Assembly: GCA_038380435.1 (NCBI GenBank)
Contig: JAWZYU010000018.1
Coordinates: 54,399,751 to 54,463,750 of the forward strand
From: Ryuthela nishihirai
Taxonomy: Eukaryota; Arthropoda; Arachnida; Araneae; Heptathelidae
Reading direction: 5' to 3'
DNA length: 64,000 nt
Below the pieces are notes generated by a model. It was given only the letters and a program-made list of their open reading frames with translations, made no database searches and was not told where the DNA came from. This document shows positions 31,912 to 41,639 of this stretch, piece after piece. The translations under genes and the position numbers were made by a program. Each line of letters starts with the position of its first letter. Position 1 is the first letter of the stretch.

Positions 31912-32120
31912 TCGCCACCACCTTAGCTCAACTGGTAGTTCAACTGCATCATAACCAGCAGATCCTGTATTCAACACGGGTAAAGTATGAATGTTTTTCC
32001 TTCAGCTGAGATCTCTTTTTCTCACAGATATCCTCTGTGGCGTATTATGCTGAGAGACTCCTTGCCAGACCTCTGGGCAAACAGCTGCTTGAGAGGTATG
32101 TTACTTTTATTTCAAAATTT
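31912..32120 (+). mobile_element. SINE-D: Met-like tRNA head joined to a SINE-A tail
   Basis: Head: CCTTAGCTCAACTGGTAG (A box), CATCATAACC with a CAT at the anticodon place, and TATTCAACACGG as a decayed B box. Tail: CTTCAGCTGAGATCTC, TCTGTGGCGTATTATG, then GACCTCTGGGCAAACAGCTG and CTTGAGAGGTATG, which is the SINE-A tail. The last ~50 bases are also present, inverted, at the inner border of the left palindrome arm. Confidence 0.55.
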
Positions 32121-32831
32121 ACATAAATAGATAAATATTTGGTGGTTTTCCATAATATAAGGGTAATAACAGTTTCTTGTGAGAAAGAGTTTTTTCTCTT
32201 TTTTCATTTCTGGACTGTAAGTGACTTCAATATTAAGCAGTCATGGGTAAGCATCTGTTGCGGCATCAGTTATCTTGGGTATAGAGGAAAATATTTTAAG
32301 CATTATTAGGATAAAAACTCGTGATTTCCTTGTAACGTATCAGATGCTCCTACTTGTGCTTGACTAATCTTGGCCTCGTAAATAGGGTGTAGTGACACAT
32401 TGTAGTGTTGCACATATCCAAGAGTGTCTCGATCATCAAACCCTTCAGTTAGACTCAAAACTACTGCTATTGATTGAATACGTGCAATGCTTATAGCCAT
32501 TAAACTCTGAAGATGACCGTGGTTAATTTTGAATTGTTTTCAGTTTGAAAACTGCAAAAACTGTTAGAACCTTATCCAGAAGAAAGTCACTGACAATTTG
32601 TTAATGACATTATAGAAAACGAAATTTGTTAATTTGCATGACTAAACAAAATTTTTAAACGTGCAATTTCTAGGGGGATAAAATAAAATCTTGCTGCAAA
32701 GTTCTTCGGGAACCGTAGTATCTTCCGGCAGTTAAAGAGATGAGACCTTGCCCGGCGTCAGCAGATCAGCAGTTTGTTGATTCATATCCTACATAACTAG
32801 AGACAGTTTCGCTTTATATCCAAGAATAAAA

Positions 32832-33043
32832 TAAATAAATAAATACCCCCTCAAACAGCTGCTTGCCACAGAGGTCTGACAGGAACCTGTCAGATTATAT
32901 GCCATAGCAGAAGGTCTGATAGGATGGCAGGACCTCAGCAGAAAAACGACACACACATCCATGCCTTAACCCGGGGCTCGAACCCGGGTCCCTTAGATCA
33001 GTAGCCAAACGCGCTAACTACTCGGCCATGGGGCGGCTAAATT
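32832..33043 (-). mobile_element. SINE-A copy (mirror of 29041-29260)
   Basis: Same internal order as its partner, in reverse: GGCTCGAACCCGGGTCCC (B box complement), CGCGCTAACTACTCGGCCAT (A box complement). Nearly identical to the left-arm copy, including the unusual A-box base (GAGTAGTTAG). Confidence 0.85.
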
Positions 33044-33174
33044 ATATAACTATGATAATATAACTATGATAATATTAAATCTACTAAGAACCATTAAAAT
33101 AAAATTTGAAAAAGTTATCTTGATTCAGCATTTAGAGTTAAATATTTATGGTCTTTAGGACAAATGATCCCAAT

Positions 33175-33400
33175 GCTCAGTAAATGTACACAAGGATTCT
33201 GAACCCTCAATTCGCAAGGTTCTCGATGCTCTGCCCAAGTCACAAGGATCCCAATGTTCAGAAAAGGTGTGAGAAGCAAATACACTGAACAATCATTAGG
33301 CACAATGGGACTCTCACTAAGCGATTGTCCAAGCGTGCTTTTTAAAGTACAATAGGTATAATTTCCTTCTTTTTCAGGAGAAACTGCTAAAACAACATTT
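33175..33400 (-). mobile_element. Degenerate SINE-B segments (mirror of 28705-28920)
   Basis: Carries the same weak tail-like segments in inverse order (ACAAGGATCCCAATGTTCAG). Confidence 0.4.
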
Positions 33401-33644
33401 GAAGATAGAATTCCTTTTCATGATCATCAGATCCCCTCCCCTTTCTTATCCACGGCAGAAATCGTGAAAATCTCGAAACTGTCATATTGAGACTGCAACT
33501 TGAAAATTATGAGTCTCATGCTACTTGTCGCATTTCTTTTCGTTATTCTTGAGGAAATGTAAAACAACGAGAAGGTACTGTTAAATTCAAAACCCTAACC
33601 TATTACTGTTGTTCAACAGTTCGCTCAAGACTGGATTAAGATGC

Positions 33645-34085
33645 CGGGCGTGAGTTGGCTCCATTCCCAATCGGTAGCGCGTCAGGCTCGTAATCTACAG
33701 TTCCCATGTTAAAGTCATAACTTTACCTGGAACTTCTCGGCCATCGGTGTCTTTAATGCACTAAAGACATCGATGGGTTTGAAAAGGCCGGCGTCCATCG
33801 AATGGAACGTAAAGCGAAAAAAACTCCACTTCTGCCTTCAGTGAGAAAGGGCCTTGGTAAAGCTGCTGTCTCTCAGATGGATCCATGTAAAGGAGAACCA
33901 TAATCTCTAAAAGATAAAAGAATGGATATGAACAGAGGCCTCCACTTCCCTTTCAGCAGCTATTCGGTGAATATTTCCCCTAACATTCTTTGAGCGTTTG
34001 GTGTCCTTGTGAACCCTATCATTTAGCCCATTTTGTGCGAAAACGTTCTGCTCAGAGGTAAAAGAACCCAACCAAAATGATAGAT
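33645..34085 (+). mobile_element. SINE-B copy, diverged (mirror of 27990-28435)
   Basis: Head AGCGCGTCAGGCTCGTAATC, body GGCGTCCATCGAATGGAACG, tail TTTAGCCCATTTTGTGCG and TCTGCTCAGAGGTAAAAG. It ends in the unique sequence that holds the 20-bp unit. Confidence 0.65.
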
Positions 34086-34194
34086 GATTTTTAAGAAAGA
34101 CTTTCATCCACCTCTATGAGCATTCCAGAGAAACCACAAGAACCTTGATGCTTGGAGCTTTAATTTCCTTCTGATTTAACCATTTAGTTATTAT

Positions 34195-34430
34195 TCAACT
34201 AAAAAACTAAACTTTTTTTTTTGCACACAAATGTGCTAAATGGCCAATTCATAAGAATACAAAGGGCTCAGAGAAGGTTGGGAGAAAAGGATTCACTGGT
34301 TAGCTGTTAGGATACAGATGGGAGCCTCCCATGGAGACCACCCAACGTTTTCTTTTACTTTGCAAAGGGTATGTCTATATACATGGATCCATCTGACAGA
34401 CAGTTGCATTACTAAAGCTCTACTTTCTTT
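34195..34430 (-). mobile_element. SINE-B copy, head missing (mirror of 27575-27800)
   Basis: TTTTTGCACACAAATGTGCT, GGCTCAGAGAAGGTTGGGAG and GAGACCACCCAACG appear in reverse order of the family body. Confidence 0.7.
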
Positions 34431-34446
34431 GGAGAGTTTAATCTCT

Positions 34447-34680
34447 TATTAAAAAAGTAAATAAAATACCCCCTCAAGCAGCTGCCTTCCACATATCTGA
34501 CAGGAGGCTGTCAGCTTATATATACCACAGTAGAATATATATACCACAGTAGTAGAAGGTCTGTGAGGATGGCAGGACCACAGCAGAAAAACAACACATA
34601 CATCCCTGCCTTACCCGGGGCTCGAACCAGATCCCTTAGATCAGTAGCCAAGCGTGCTAACCACTCGGCCACTTGCGTTA
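34447..34680 (-). mobile_element. SINE-A copy (mirror of 27305-27540)
   Basis: TACCCCCTCAAGCAGCTGCC, CTGACAGGAGGCTGTCAG, the duplicated ATATACCACAGTAG motif also seen in the left arm, and GTGCTAACCACTCGGCCACT. Confidence 0.8.
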
Positions 34681-35039
34681 CATGAAATCTTGGCAGTTTG
34701 TAAGACGATTGTTTTCTTATAAACAAAACTGTTATCAGACTAAGAAATAAGGGATTCATTGAAAAATGACCATTGAAACTGGAGATTATTGATAGCAGAA
34801 TAATGTCACAAAGAAGACTTCTACTGTATCATCTTACTCACCTTTGATTTCAGATCGGATTTTGACAATTTTATAGATCGGATTTCGACAATTTTATAGA
34901 TAAGACTGCTTCAAGAGAGAAAACGAAAACGCTTCAGACATTGATCTTGCTCTAAAGGTAAATAGACGAAGAAAGCAGTTTTTCTTCAGATAACAGTTTT
35001 TTTAACATTTAAAATGTAGTCTTTAGTTAGGTGTTCTAC

Positions 35040-35410
35040 TTCTGAGTGGCACTTTTTTCCCCACAATGGGCTAAATAGCTAGGTCACAGGGACTCCGAGA
35101 GCTCAGGGATTGTTGAGGGGAAGGGACCCACTGGACACTATTGGGAGACAGTGGTAGCTTCCCATCAAGATCATCCAGCGTGTTCTTTAACGTGTACAAA
35201 GTATGGTTCTCCCACACACGTGTACTATGTCTTAACATCCCATCCGATGGACGGCGGCCTTTCGAAGCCTATCGGTATCCCCTACTGACCGAGGGCAGGG
35301 TGATAAGTTTTTCGGAGATAAATCTCAACGCTCACCCAGGAGAGACTCGAACCTGGGAGCTGCAAATTACGAGACTGAGCGCGCTACCGATTGAGCCAGC
35401 CCCGCCCCCT
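35040..35410 (-). mobile_element. SINE-B copy (mirror of 26571-26965)
   Basis: Reads tail to head on the + strand: GTGGCACTTTTTTCCCCACA, CGATGGACGGCGGCCTTTCG, GAGATAAATCTCAACGCTCA, TCGAACCTGGGAGCTGC, CGCTACCGATTGAGCCAGCC. Orientation is opposite to the adjoining SINE-B at 35425. Confidence 0.8.
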
Positions 35411-35424
35411 CCATTATTCTTTGC

Positions 35425-35795
35425 GGTAGAAGTGGCTCAGCTGTATTGTGCCAGGCTTGTAATCTGCAGTTCCCTGGTTCGAGTCCCAGCTGGTCAGCAT
35501 TGATATTTATCTCTGCAAAACTCCCTGACCTGTCCACGGTCAGTAGGGGACACCAATGGGCTTGGAAAGACCGCCGTCTGTTGGATGGGACGATAAGCCA
35601 TGTTCCCGTGTGTAGGAGAGCTATGCCTGTGCATGTTAAAGAATACGCTGGATGGCCATCTGTCTCCATTAGCTGTTCCAATGGTATCCCTCCCCAATCT
35701 CCTCTGCGCCTTCGGGATCCTTGTGATCTGACCATTTAACCCGTTGTGTACAAAAAGGTGCCCCTCAGAGGTAAAATAAACCAATCGCGTTAATT
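35425..35795 (+). mobile_element. SINE-B copy spanning the palindrome border
   Basis: Head GTAGAAGTGGCTCAGCTG, then GCCAGGCTTGTAATCTGC, B box GGTTCGAGTCCC, body GACCGCCGTCTGTTGGATGG, tail AAAAAGGTGCCCCTCAGAGG. The arm ends at 35463, inside this head. Confidence 0.8.
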
Positions 35796-35929
35796 TTAGT
35801 AATATAACACCTTTTTGATTGTTTTGAATTCAAACAGTATTTTAAAATAATAAATTTTTCTTAGTTTTGAACTATGGAGTCTATTAGATCTCATCTTTAA
35901 GTAGTTAAAGAATAACAAAAGTTGGGTTG

Positions 35930-36560
35930 GGTTATATTTTCTCTGAGCCACTTTTTTTTCACACAATGGTCTAAATGTACAAGTCACAAAGATCCCAAAG
36001 CTCAGAGAAGGTTTGGGGAAAGGAACCTACAGGACAGCTCTTAGGAGAGAGATGGTAGCCTCCATTCAGCGAAATTTCCACCAGCGGAAGACACTGATGG
36101 GCTTGGAAAGGCCACCGTACGTCGAATGGGACGTAAAACCATGTAGGAGAGCCATATTCTATGCATGTTAAATAATACTTTCGATGGCCTTGACAGAAGG
36201 CTTCCATCTGTCCACAGCTGAGCAGTGGGTCACCTCCTTCAACTTTTTCTGAACCCTCGGGGTGCTTGTGACCTGGCCATTTAGTCCATCAAGTGCCGCT
36301 CTGAGGTAAAACACCCCAATCCAAAGCCTCCTGTCAAGGCCATCCAGTGTGTTCTTTGACGTGTAAAGGGTATGTCTCTCCCACACCAGGTCCATGGCTT
36401 AACTTTCACAATTCGATGGGCGTAAGCATTTCCAAGCCTCTTAGTGTCCCCTTTCTCACCGAGGACAAGATGAAGGTTAGCGGAGATAATTCACAACGCT
36501 TTCACAATTGGGGCTCGAACATGGAAACTTCAGACTGAGAACCTGGCGCGCTACCTAATA
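35930..36560 (-). mobile_element. SINE-B copy split by another SINE-B
   Basis: Tail half at 35930-36063 (TCTGAGCCACTTTTTTTTCA to GAGATGGTAGCCTCC), head half at 36325-36560 (AGCCTCCTGTCAAGGCCATC to CTGGCGCGCTACC). The two halves rejoin at AGCCTCC when the insert is removed. Confidence 0.75.
36064..36324 (+). mobile_element. Nested SINE-B, 5'-truncated, with 7-bp duplications
   Basis: Opposite orientation to its host SINE. It starts in the body (ACTGATGGGCTTGGAAAGGC) and ends with the tail (AAGTGCCGCTCTGAGGTAAA). It is flanked by AGCCTCC at 36057-36063 and 36325-36331, the target-site duplication. Confidence 0.75.
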
Positions 36561-38660
36561 TAGATTACAATCTAGTCACACGATTACTAACCTGGTCCCC
36601 AGCCTCATAACCAACAGTATGAGGTCGTGCAGATCAATTCTTGCGCAAAAAAAAACAACTTTATCTGTAGCTGAAAAAGTCTTCAGAAATGAACAATTAA
36701 GACACAATTGGTAAAATAATGCACGTGTTGTAAATATTTTACGAAAATATTGTTTATAGTAAGCTGAAAATGAATGAAAACTGACATAAATTCATGACTT
36801 TTAAATACTGCATGAAAGGAACTTTATAAAACCATTGAATGGAACTCAGATTAATTCTTTTGACTTTCAATGTGGTCATGAATTTAACAGTAGTACCATA
36901 AACCGTTTAGGCGCAATAATCCGGTAATATTTAACAATATTTCAGCCTTATAGATACCTAAACAGCCCAGTGTGCGAGCGAGCACAAAACGATTTAAGAT
37001 TTACTACCTATATAAATATAATATAGAATAAATATTTTTCTGAGGAGCAAAATATTCACATCGTGAAATAAATTCCCACCGGGAAATTTACAATTGTAAA
37101 TTGACACAGAGCAGTAAAATCCCTCACGAATATCGTCGTAAAGAATTGCGCTTTATTTTGAAACGTTGCCTTTTGTCAGGTTTGTCAAATCCGTCCCATC
37201 AAAGAAAATATATTTAGTAACAATTCGAGATATCCGATTCTGTGCGGGGGCTGGAGCAGAATTTCAAAAGCATAATGCTGTTTAGAAAAGAAAATCTTAT
37301 AACTCAAAAATCAGAGTAAAAAGAATCAAAAATATAACGCAATATTCGATATCTGTTGGATTGAACGTGTGCCTTTCCTCTCGCGCTTTCCTCTTTGCGA
37401 AGTCAATCTTGACAACAGTGAGCTATAAAACCCGAGGTCTCCGTGTGACAGAAATCTCCGCCGTTGATAGGATCCAGCAACCTCTCAGCCGTGAAAATGA
37501 TGCTTCCTCAGAACGTCAGAGAGCGGAGACCTTGCGGATGACCCGCATGCGATAGGGAGTGATAGCTGGAAATGATAGCGAGCTGGCGGGTGCTGTAAAG
37601 CTGGCCACTCCAGACCTAATCAAGCCGAAAGAATTTACAGACAGCACGCTTTGTCTCTTCGCAACGGATCTCTGATAAACCTGAGCTTTACGACGTCGTA
37701 CATGGCGAGAGATGTGTCACATATCGTCTTCTGCGCATGACTTAGTAATCTATATTGAATCGTTCGGCACGCTCTACGTGCCACTGCAGCATTGATGACG
37801 TTGTCAGCGGTCTCCCTTATGTCTCCTAGGCTGCGTTTCTATTGTAATTTCGCTGATTTCCGGAAGATAGTAACAAGGAGAAAGCACCGCTGTTTTATGC
37901 AGGCCTAGGGAGAAGGAGAAAAAAAACAACATTATTCATTGTTTTTGCTGTCTTCTAACTTTTCGTTGCACGAGACAGTCAGCGGAAGTAAAATATTGCT
38001 TCTTTACTAACGAAGTATCAGTTTGAAAAATTTAATATTCTTCAATTACTTGACATGAGCAGTAAACTATGTCCGTAAAGTGCGAACGCTTGTAATAAAT
38101 TCATTTATTTCACTCATGTAATGCTAGTTACAAAACTAGTTAGGGAGAGTTTCAATTCTAAACGAGTTTCGAATTCGTTAAATGATATATTTCTCAATAT
38201 CAAGATTTTTCTAGAAGGAAAAATTTACATACTCCAGAATTACCTGGGAGACAATTTGAAAAATAGATAAAGCGAAATGGAGTAGTAAAAGGAAAAATAT
38301 TTCTTTGCATCCATTATAAAACTACTTAAAACGAGAACACATAACATCTATGATTTCAATCTTTGCAAGACAAAGTAGAAGCGAGAATACAAACAGAAAT
38401 ATAAAGCATACTTACAGAATTTGATTTATATTGTTTTCAAAAAGGGGAAAAAAACATTGATTGTTTAATGCAAAATGTTTTCCATTGCAGCTCTGTGTCC
38501 GAATAATCTGAGAAATGATGCTGAAGAATTAATATTAAGACACGAAGAACCCTTTTCAGAAATGAGCAGCTTTCTATTTATAATTGATTTGAATAATGAG
38601 TAATAAATACCTAGATTACCTGTTGATATATAATTCAAAAAGTACTTTTGTGGAAAAAAA
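36561..38660. other. About 2.1 kb without a recognised gene
   Basis: A+T-rich on both sides, with a G+C-richer part at about 37350-37850. There a TATA-like CTATAAAA (37422-37429) and many CpG occur, so a host promoter or an unrecognised LTR is possible. The 64-codon frame at 37361-37555 has no recognisable domain. I see no coding pattern that I would defend. Confidence 0.4.
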
Positions 38661-38662
38661 TG

Positions 38663-38770
38663 AGTTTCGCCGGTGAGTGGGATTCGAACCCGCGCCTCCC
38701 AGTTTCATGGCATGTAAATGTAATTGGGAGGCCTGTGCTCGAATTCCACTCATTGTCGAAACTCCCACCG
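38663..38770. repeat. Inverted pair of SINE-C halves
   Basis: GATTCGAACCCGCGCCTCCC (- orientation B box) is followed after ~20 bases by an inverted, mutated copy (GGGAGGCCTGTGCTCGAATTC, continuing to ACTCCCACCGG). The two can pair to a long hairpin. The left half is related to the SINE-C at 30014-30117. Confidence 0.6.
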
Positions 38771-39600
38771 GAAAAAGAGTATTTCCTGATTCGATTATTT
38801 GTCTAAAACCTTCAAAGATAAATATATAAAAAACACTCTATGCGACGTACATGTATTTATATGTTACTATGCTTAAACAGGAACCGAACCAGGAATGGAA
38901 TTTTATCATCTACATCATAATAATGTATCTTTACGATTAAAATCTTCAAAGAGTAATATTAATTACTTCTTACAAATATTTACAAAAGAAGTTATCCAAT
39001 ATATTGTGGAAATAAATTAAGTAAACACGTGTGACAATTCTTAATCTTAGCAAATCCAATAGGGACATCATCAAATCAAAAGGTGGAATTCATATTTTTC
39101 TTTTGCAATATTTAACAAGTTCTCATATTATTTCACCGAACCCAACAGACTGGAATAGAATAGCAGGAAGATCATTAAAAAAGTAGAATCAGAAAGCATC
39201 AATACGTTATCTCTAAGCACCAAAAACAGTTTACCGACTTAGCTCTAAATAGCAATTCTATAGTTAGAAAATAAACTGGAGACTCCTCCCATACGGTCTA
39301 GAACCCAACCCCGCCTATGATACACTAGCACCAAATTACTCTTATAATTATATATGATCACAAAAGAAATTGAAACCTCTTCAGACTCATAATTTAGTCT
39401 TTTGGTTAGAATTAAAGTTATATTTAACAGAAAGTTCTTTTTCTTTTATCTTGACTTTCGGTTGATTTGACCTACGTTTCACATGTGTTGAAATTTCATG
39501 TGTGAAATTAGTTGTCAGGAGACGTAGAACAGTTAATGAATATTTCTTGATTTGCGCAAGCGTTATATATATTTTTTAATAAACAATGCTCATTATTTGT
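38771..39600. other. Sequence without a recognised gene
   Basis: A+T-rich. No open frame, repeat or RNA gene that I can support. Confidence 0.4.
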
Positions 39601-40310
39601 TTATTAAGAAAGTCCTTTAATAGCATTTTACGTGGAGCACTTTGTTGTGGTATATTAGTAATGCAAATATTGATTTCATGATGAAGATTTATGAGATTTT
39701 CTGCTGAAGAAAGCTTGAAGTTTGAAGACTTGTAATGATGAATGCTATTTCAAAATCAGGTTTCGTTTCATGTACCATGGCAGTAGTAGAAAGAGTTGTA
39801 GTAGATTGATTTAATCTGATATTTCTTTTGCGTTCTTTGATTCTTCCTGGAAGACTTCTTTTGGTTTTTCCTAGGTAGACAAGAGGATTGATTGAATTAT
39901 TAGCTTCTGTATTTTGATGCATAATTGGCACTAAGTATACTCCTCCAGTATTAGAAGTTATATCCCTATAGATTAAATGGTTGCTGGAGATTTTGCAGGA
40001 GCATTATAATTGCAACCTCTTCCTAATAATGTGAATAGTTATATCGATTGCTGAAGAGTGCACAATAGCTGAGGTGTACTTAGATTCTTGAGGCTTGTTG
40101 CTTTGAATCGAGATGTTGAATTTGGTTTTTCTGGAAAGGTAAGTTTTCTTGATGAAGTGGTATGGATTGCTTACATCTTGGCAAAGTGAATGTAAGAAGG
40201 ATGGTTCTTTAAAATAAATTACTACAGAATCAATAAACTCTGAAGAATAAAGACGGCGTGGTTGAGCTAAGGGAACTTCTATTGGGAGCTGGGCTGAAAG
40301 GTATTAAATT
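39600..40310 (-). pseudogene. Penelope-like element fragment, GIY-YIG domain
   Basis: On the - strand, GGVYLVPI (at about 39945, in the GIY position) is followed about 20 residues later by LVYLGKTKRSLPGRIKERKRNIRLN (39870-39800, the YIG part and its basic helix), then TTTLSTTAMVHETKPDFEIAFI and, after a stop near 39689, NLINLHHEINICI. This spacing matches the GIY-YIG endonuclease at the C-terminus of Penelope-like retroelements, which nicks the target. Upstream RT sequence is not recognisable through the stops (to about 40310). The GIY residues are changed to GVY and YIG to YLG. A cellular GIY-YIG protein is a less likely alternative. Confidence 0.5.
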
Positions 40311-40905
40311 GTTGATTAAAGAAGGTTTTGTGCTAATAGTTGTTTCAAAAATTGAATCACACCTATATATTAAAAATTGAATTAATTATTTCTTCAGCTA
40401 ATGTGACTTATAAACGTTCCTGAATATTATTGATTCGCTTGTGATCTCAATTTTTTCATTTGACTATTCATATTTATTTGTTTTTTGTCTCAGACTTGGT
40501 GTTTACTCTTACTGTTCAACTTGGAAACTAAATCACAGAGCAATATCTATTTCAAAATATCAACTTTTATATATCATATTATTTTAGAGTCCTATATTAT
40601 TGTTAACTTGACCTTAACCATCTTTTCAGAAATAAAGTTTGCGCATTTCTAAATACTCTCAAACAATTAAATGAAAAAAAAAAATCCGAATATGATATCA
40701 CTAAATTTATTTTACACATTACACTATGAAGTAAAAGTTCCTTTTAAATCATTGCTAAATGATAGAAATGGTGAATTAGAATATTATTTTTCTCTAGTGG
40801 CATTTGATTTATTATCTTGTTTTGTAAAAATAACGGTAGTCAGGAGAGTAAGAAAGGTTACCTGTGATACCTTCGATAAGTCTCAGGTAGTTTAATTCTT
40901 TAATT
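40311..40905. other. Sequence without a recognised gene
   Basis: A+T-rich. A 74-codon frame at 40671-40895 (+) starts with four lysines and has no recognisable domain; I treat it as chance. Confidence 0.35.
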
Positions 40906-40907
40906 TT

Positions 40908-41355
40908 CAAGAATTATTTACACATGATATAATGATGCTCTGAGAAGCATCGTTTAGAACAGTCACAAACTCAGGTCCTTTCGTTATAAGCTCAAAAAAT
41001 GTGTAAATCTTTTTTTAATAAATGTAAAAAAAAATGTGTAATCAAGAATTATTTACACATGATATAATGATGCTCTGAAATGGTCCTTTCGTTATAAGCT
41101 CAAAAAATGTGTAAATCTTTTTTTAATAAATGTAAAAAAAAATGTGTAATCAAGAATTATTTACACATGATCTTTTTTTAATAAATGTAAAAAAATGTGT
41201 AATCAAGAATTATTTACACAAATTTTTTTTTAATAAATGTAAAAAAAATGTGTAATCAAGAATTATTTACACATGATATAATGATGCTCTGAGAAGCATC
41301 GTTTAGAACAGTCACAAACTCAGGTCCATGGTTTAGAACAGTCACAAACTCGGGC
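40908..41355. repeat. Complex tandem repeat block
   Basis: TAATCAAGAATTATTTACAC with TTTTTTTAATAAATGTAAAA recurs at least four times (from 40905, 41040, 41148, 41203, 41260), and an outer unit with GATGCTCTGAGAAGCATC and AGAACAGTCACAAACTC recurs at both ends. Units of about 45-140 bp are nested, so it expanded by unequal steps. Confidence 0.75.
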
Positions 41356-41639
41356 AATTTTATGCTCCTGAGTGAAAATTGAAGTATGCACTACAGGAAA
41401 TAAAAAATACAACACTTGCAAGAAGTTACGCAAATGTGACGAAGTTTAGGGAGGCGGTAGTATATGGAAATTATTAGGTTTGCAGGACGATTGAAACGAT
41501 TTGACAAGCGCGAGCTGACGTCACAGGTGCGGAGCAGTCAAACACAGATAAAGGCAATCCCTGGTTGACGAAACGTTGAGGAAATTGTTCTAAACCGCTA
41601 AAGATCCCCTTACGCAGACGTCGACAGCCCTTCCAACAA

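Larger units (their letters stand above)
32067..35463 (-). repeat. Right arm of the ~9-kb imperfect palindrome
   Basis: Inverted copy of 26520-30007. Its outer border falls inside the head of a SINE-B (35425-35795), between A-box and B-box regions. The left arm therefore carries an inverted piece of that same SINE head (26520-26560). The inner border lies in the tail of SINE-D. Confidence 0.9.

Noticed and set aside
31912..31985. tRNA-Met gene (CAT at the anticodon position)
   Set aside because: The anticodon stem and T-arm do not pair well, the B box is decayed and a SINE tail follows.
26520..35463. Palindrome as a simple hairpin-read artefact
   Set aside because: The 2-kb unique spacer, about 3% divergence and arm-specific indels argue against it, although only read-level data can exclude it.
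40908..41355. CRISPR-like array
   Set aside because: Repeats and spacers are irregular, spacers are themselves repeated, and the setting is eukaryotic.
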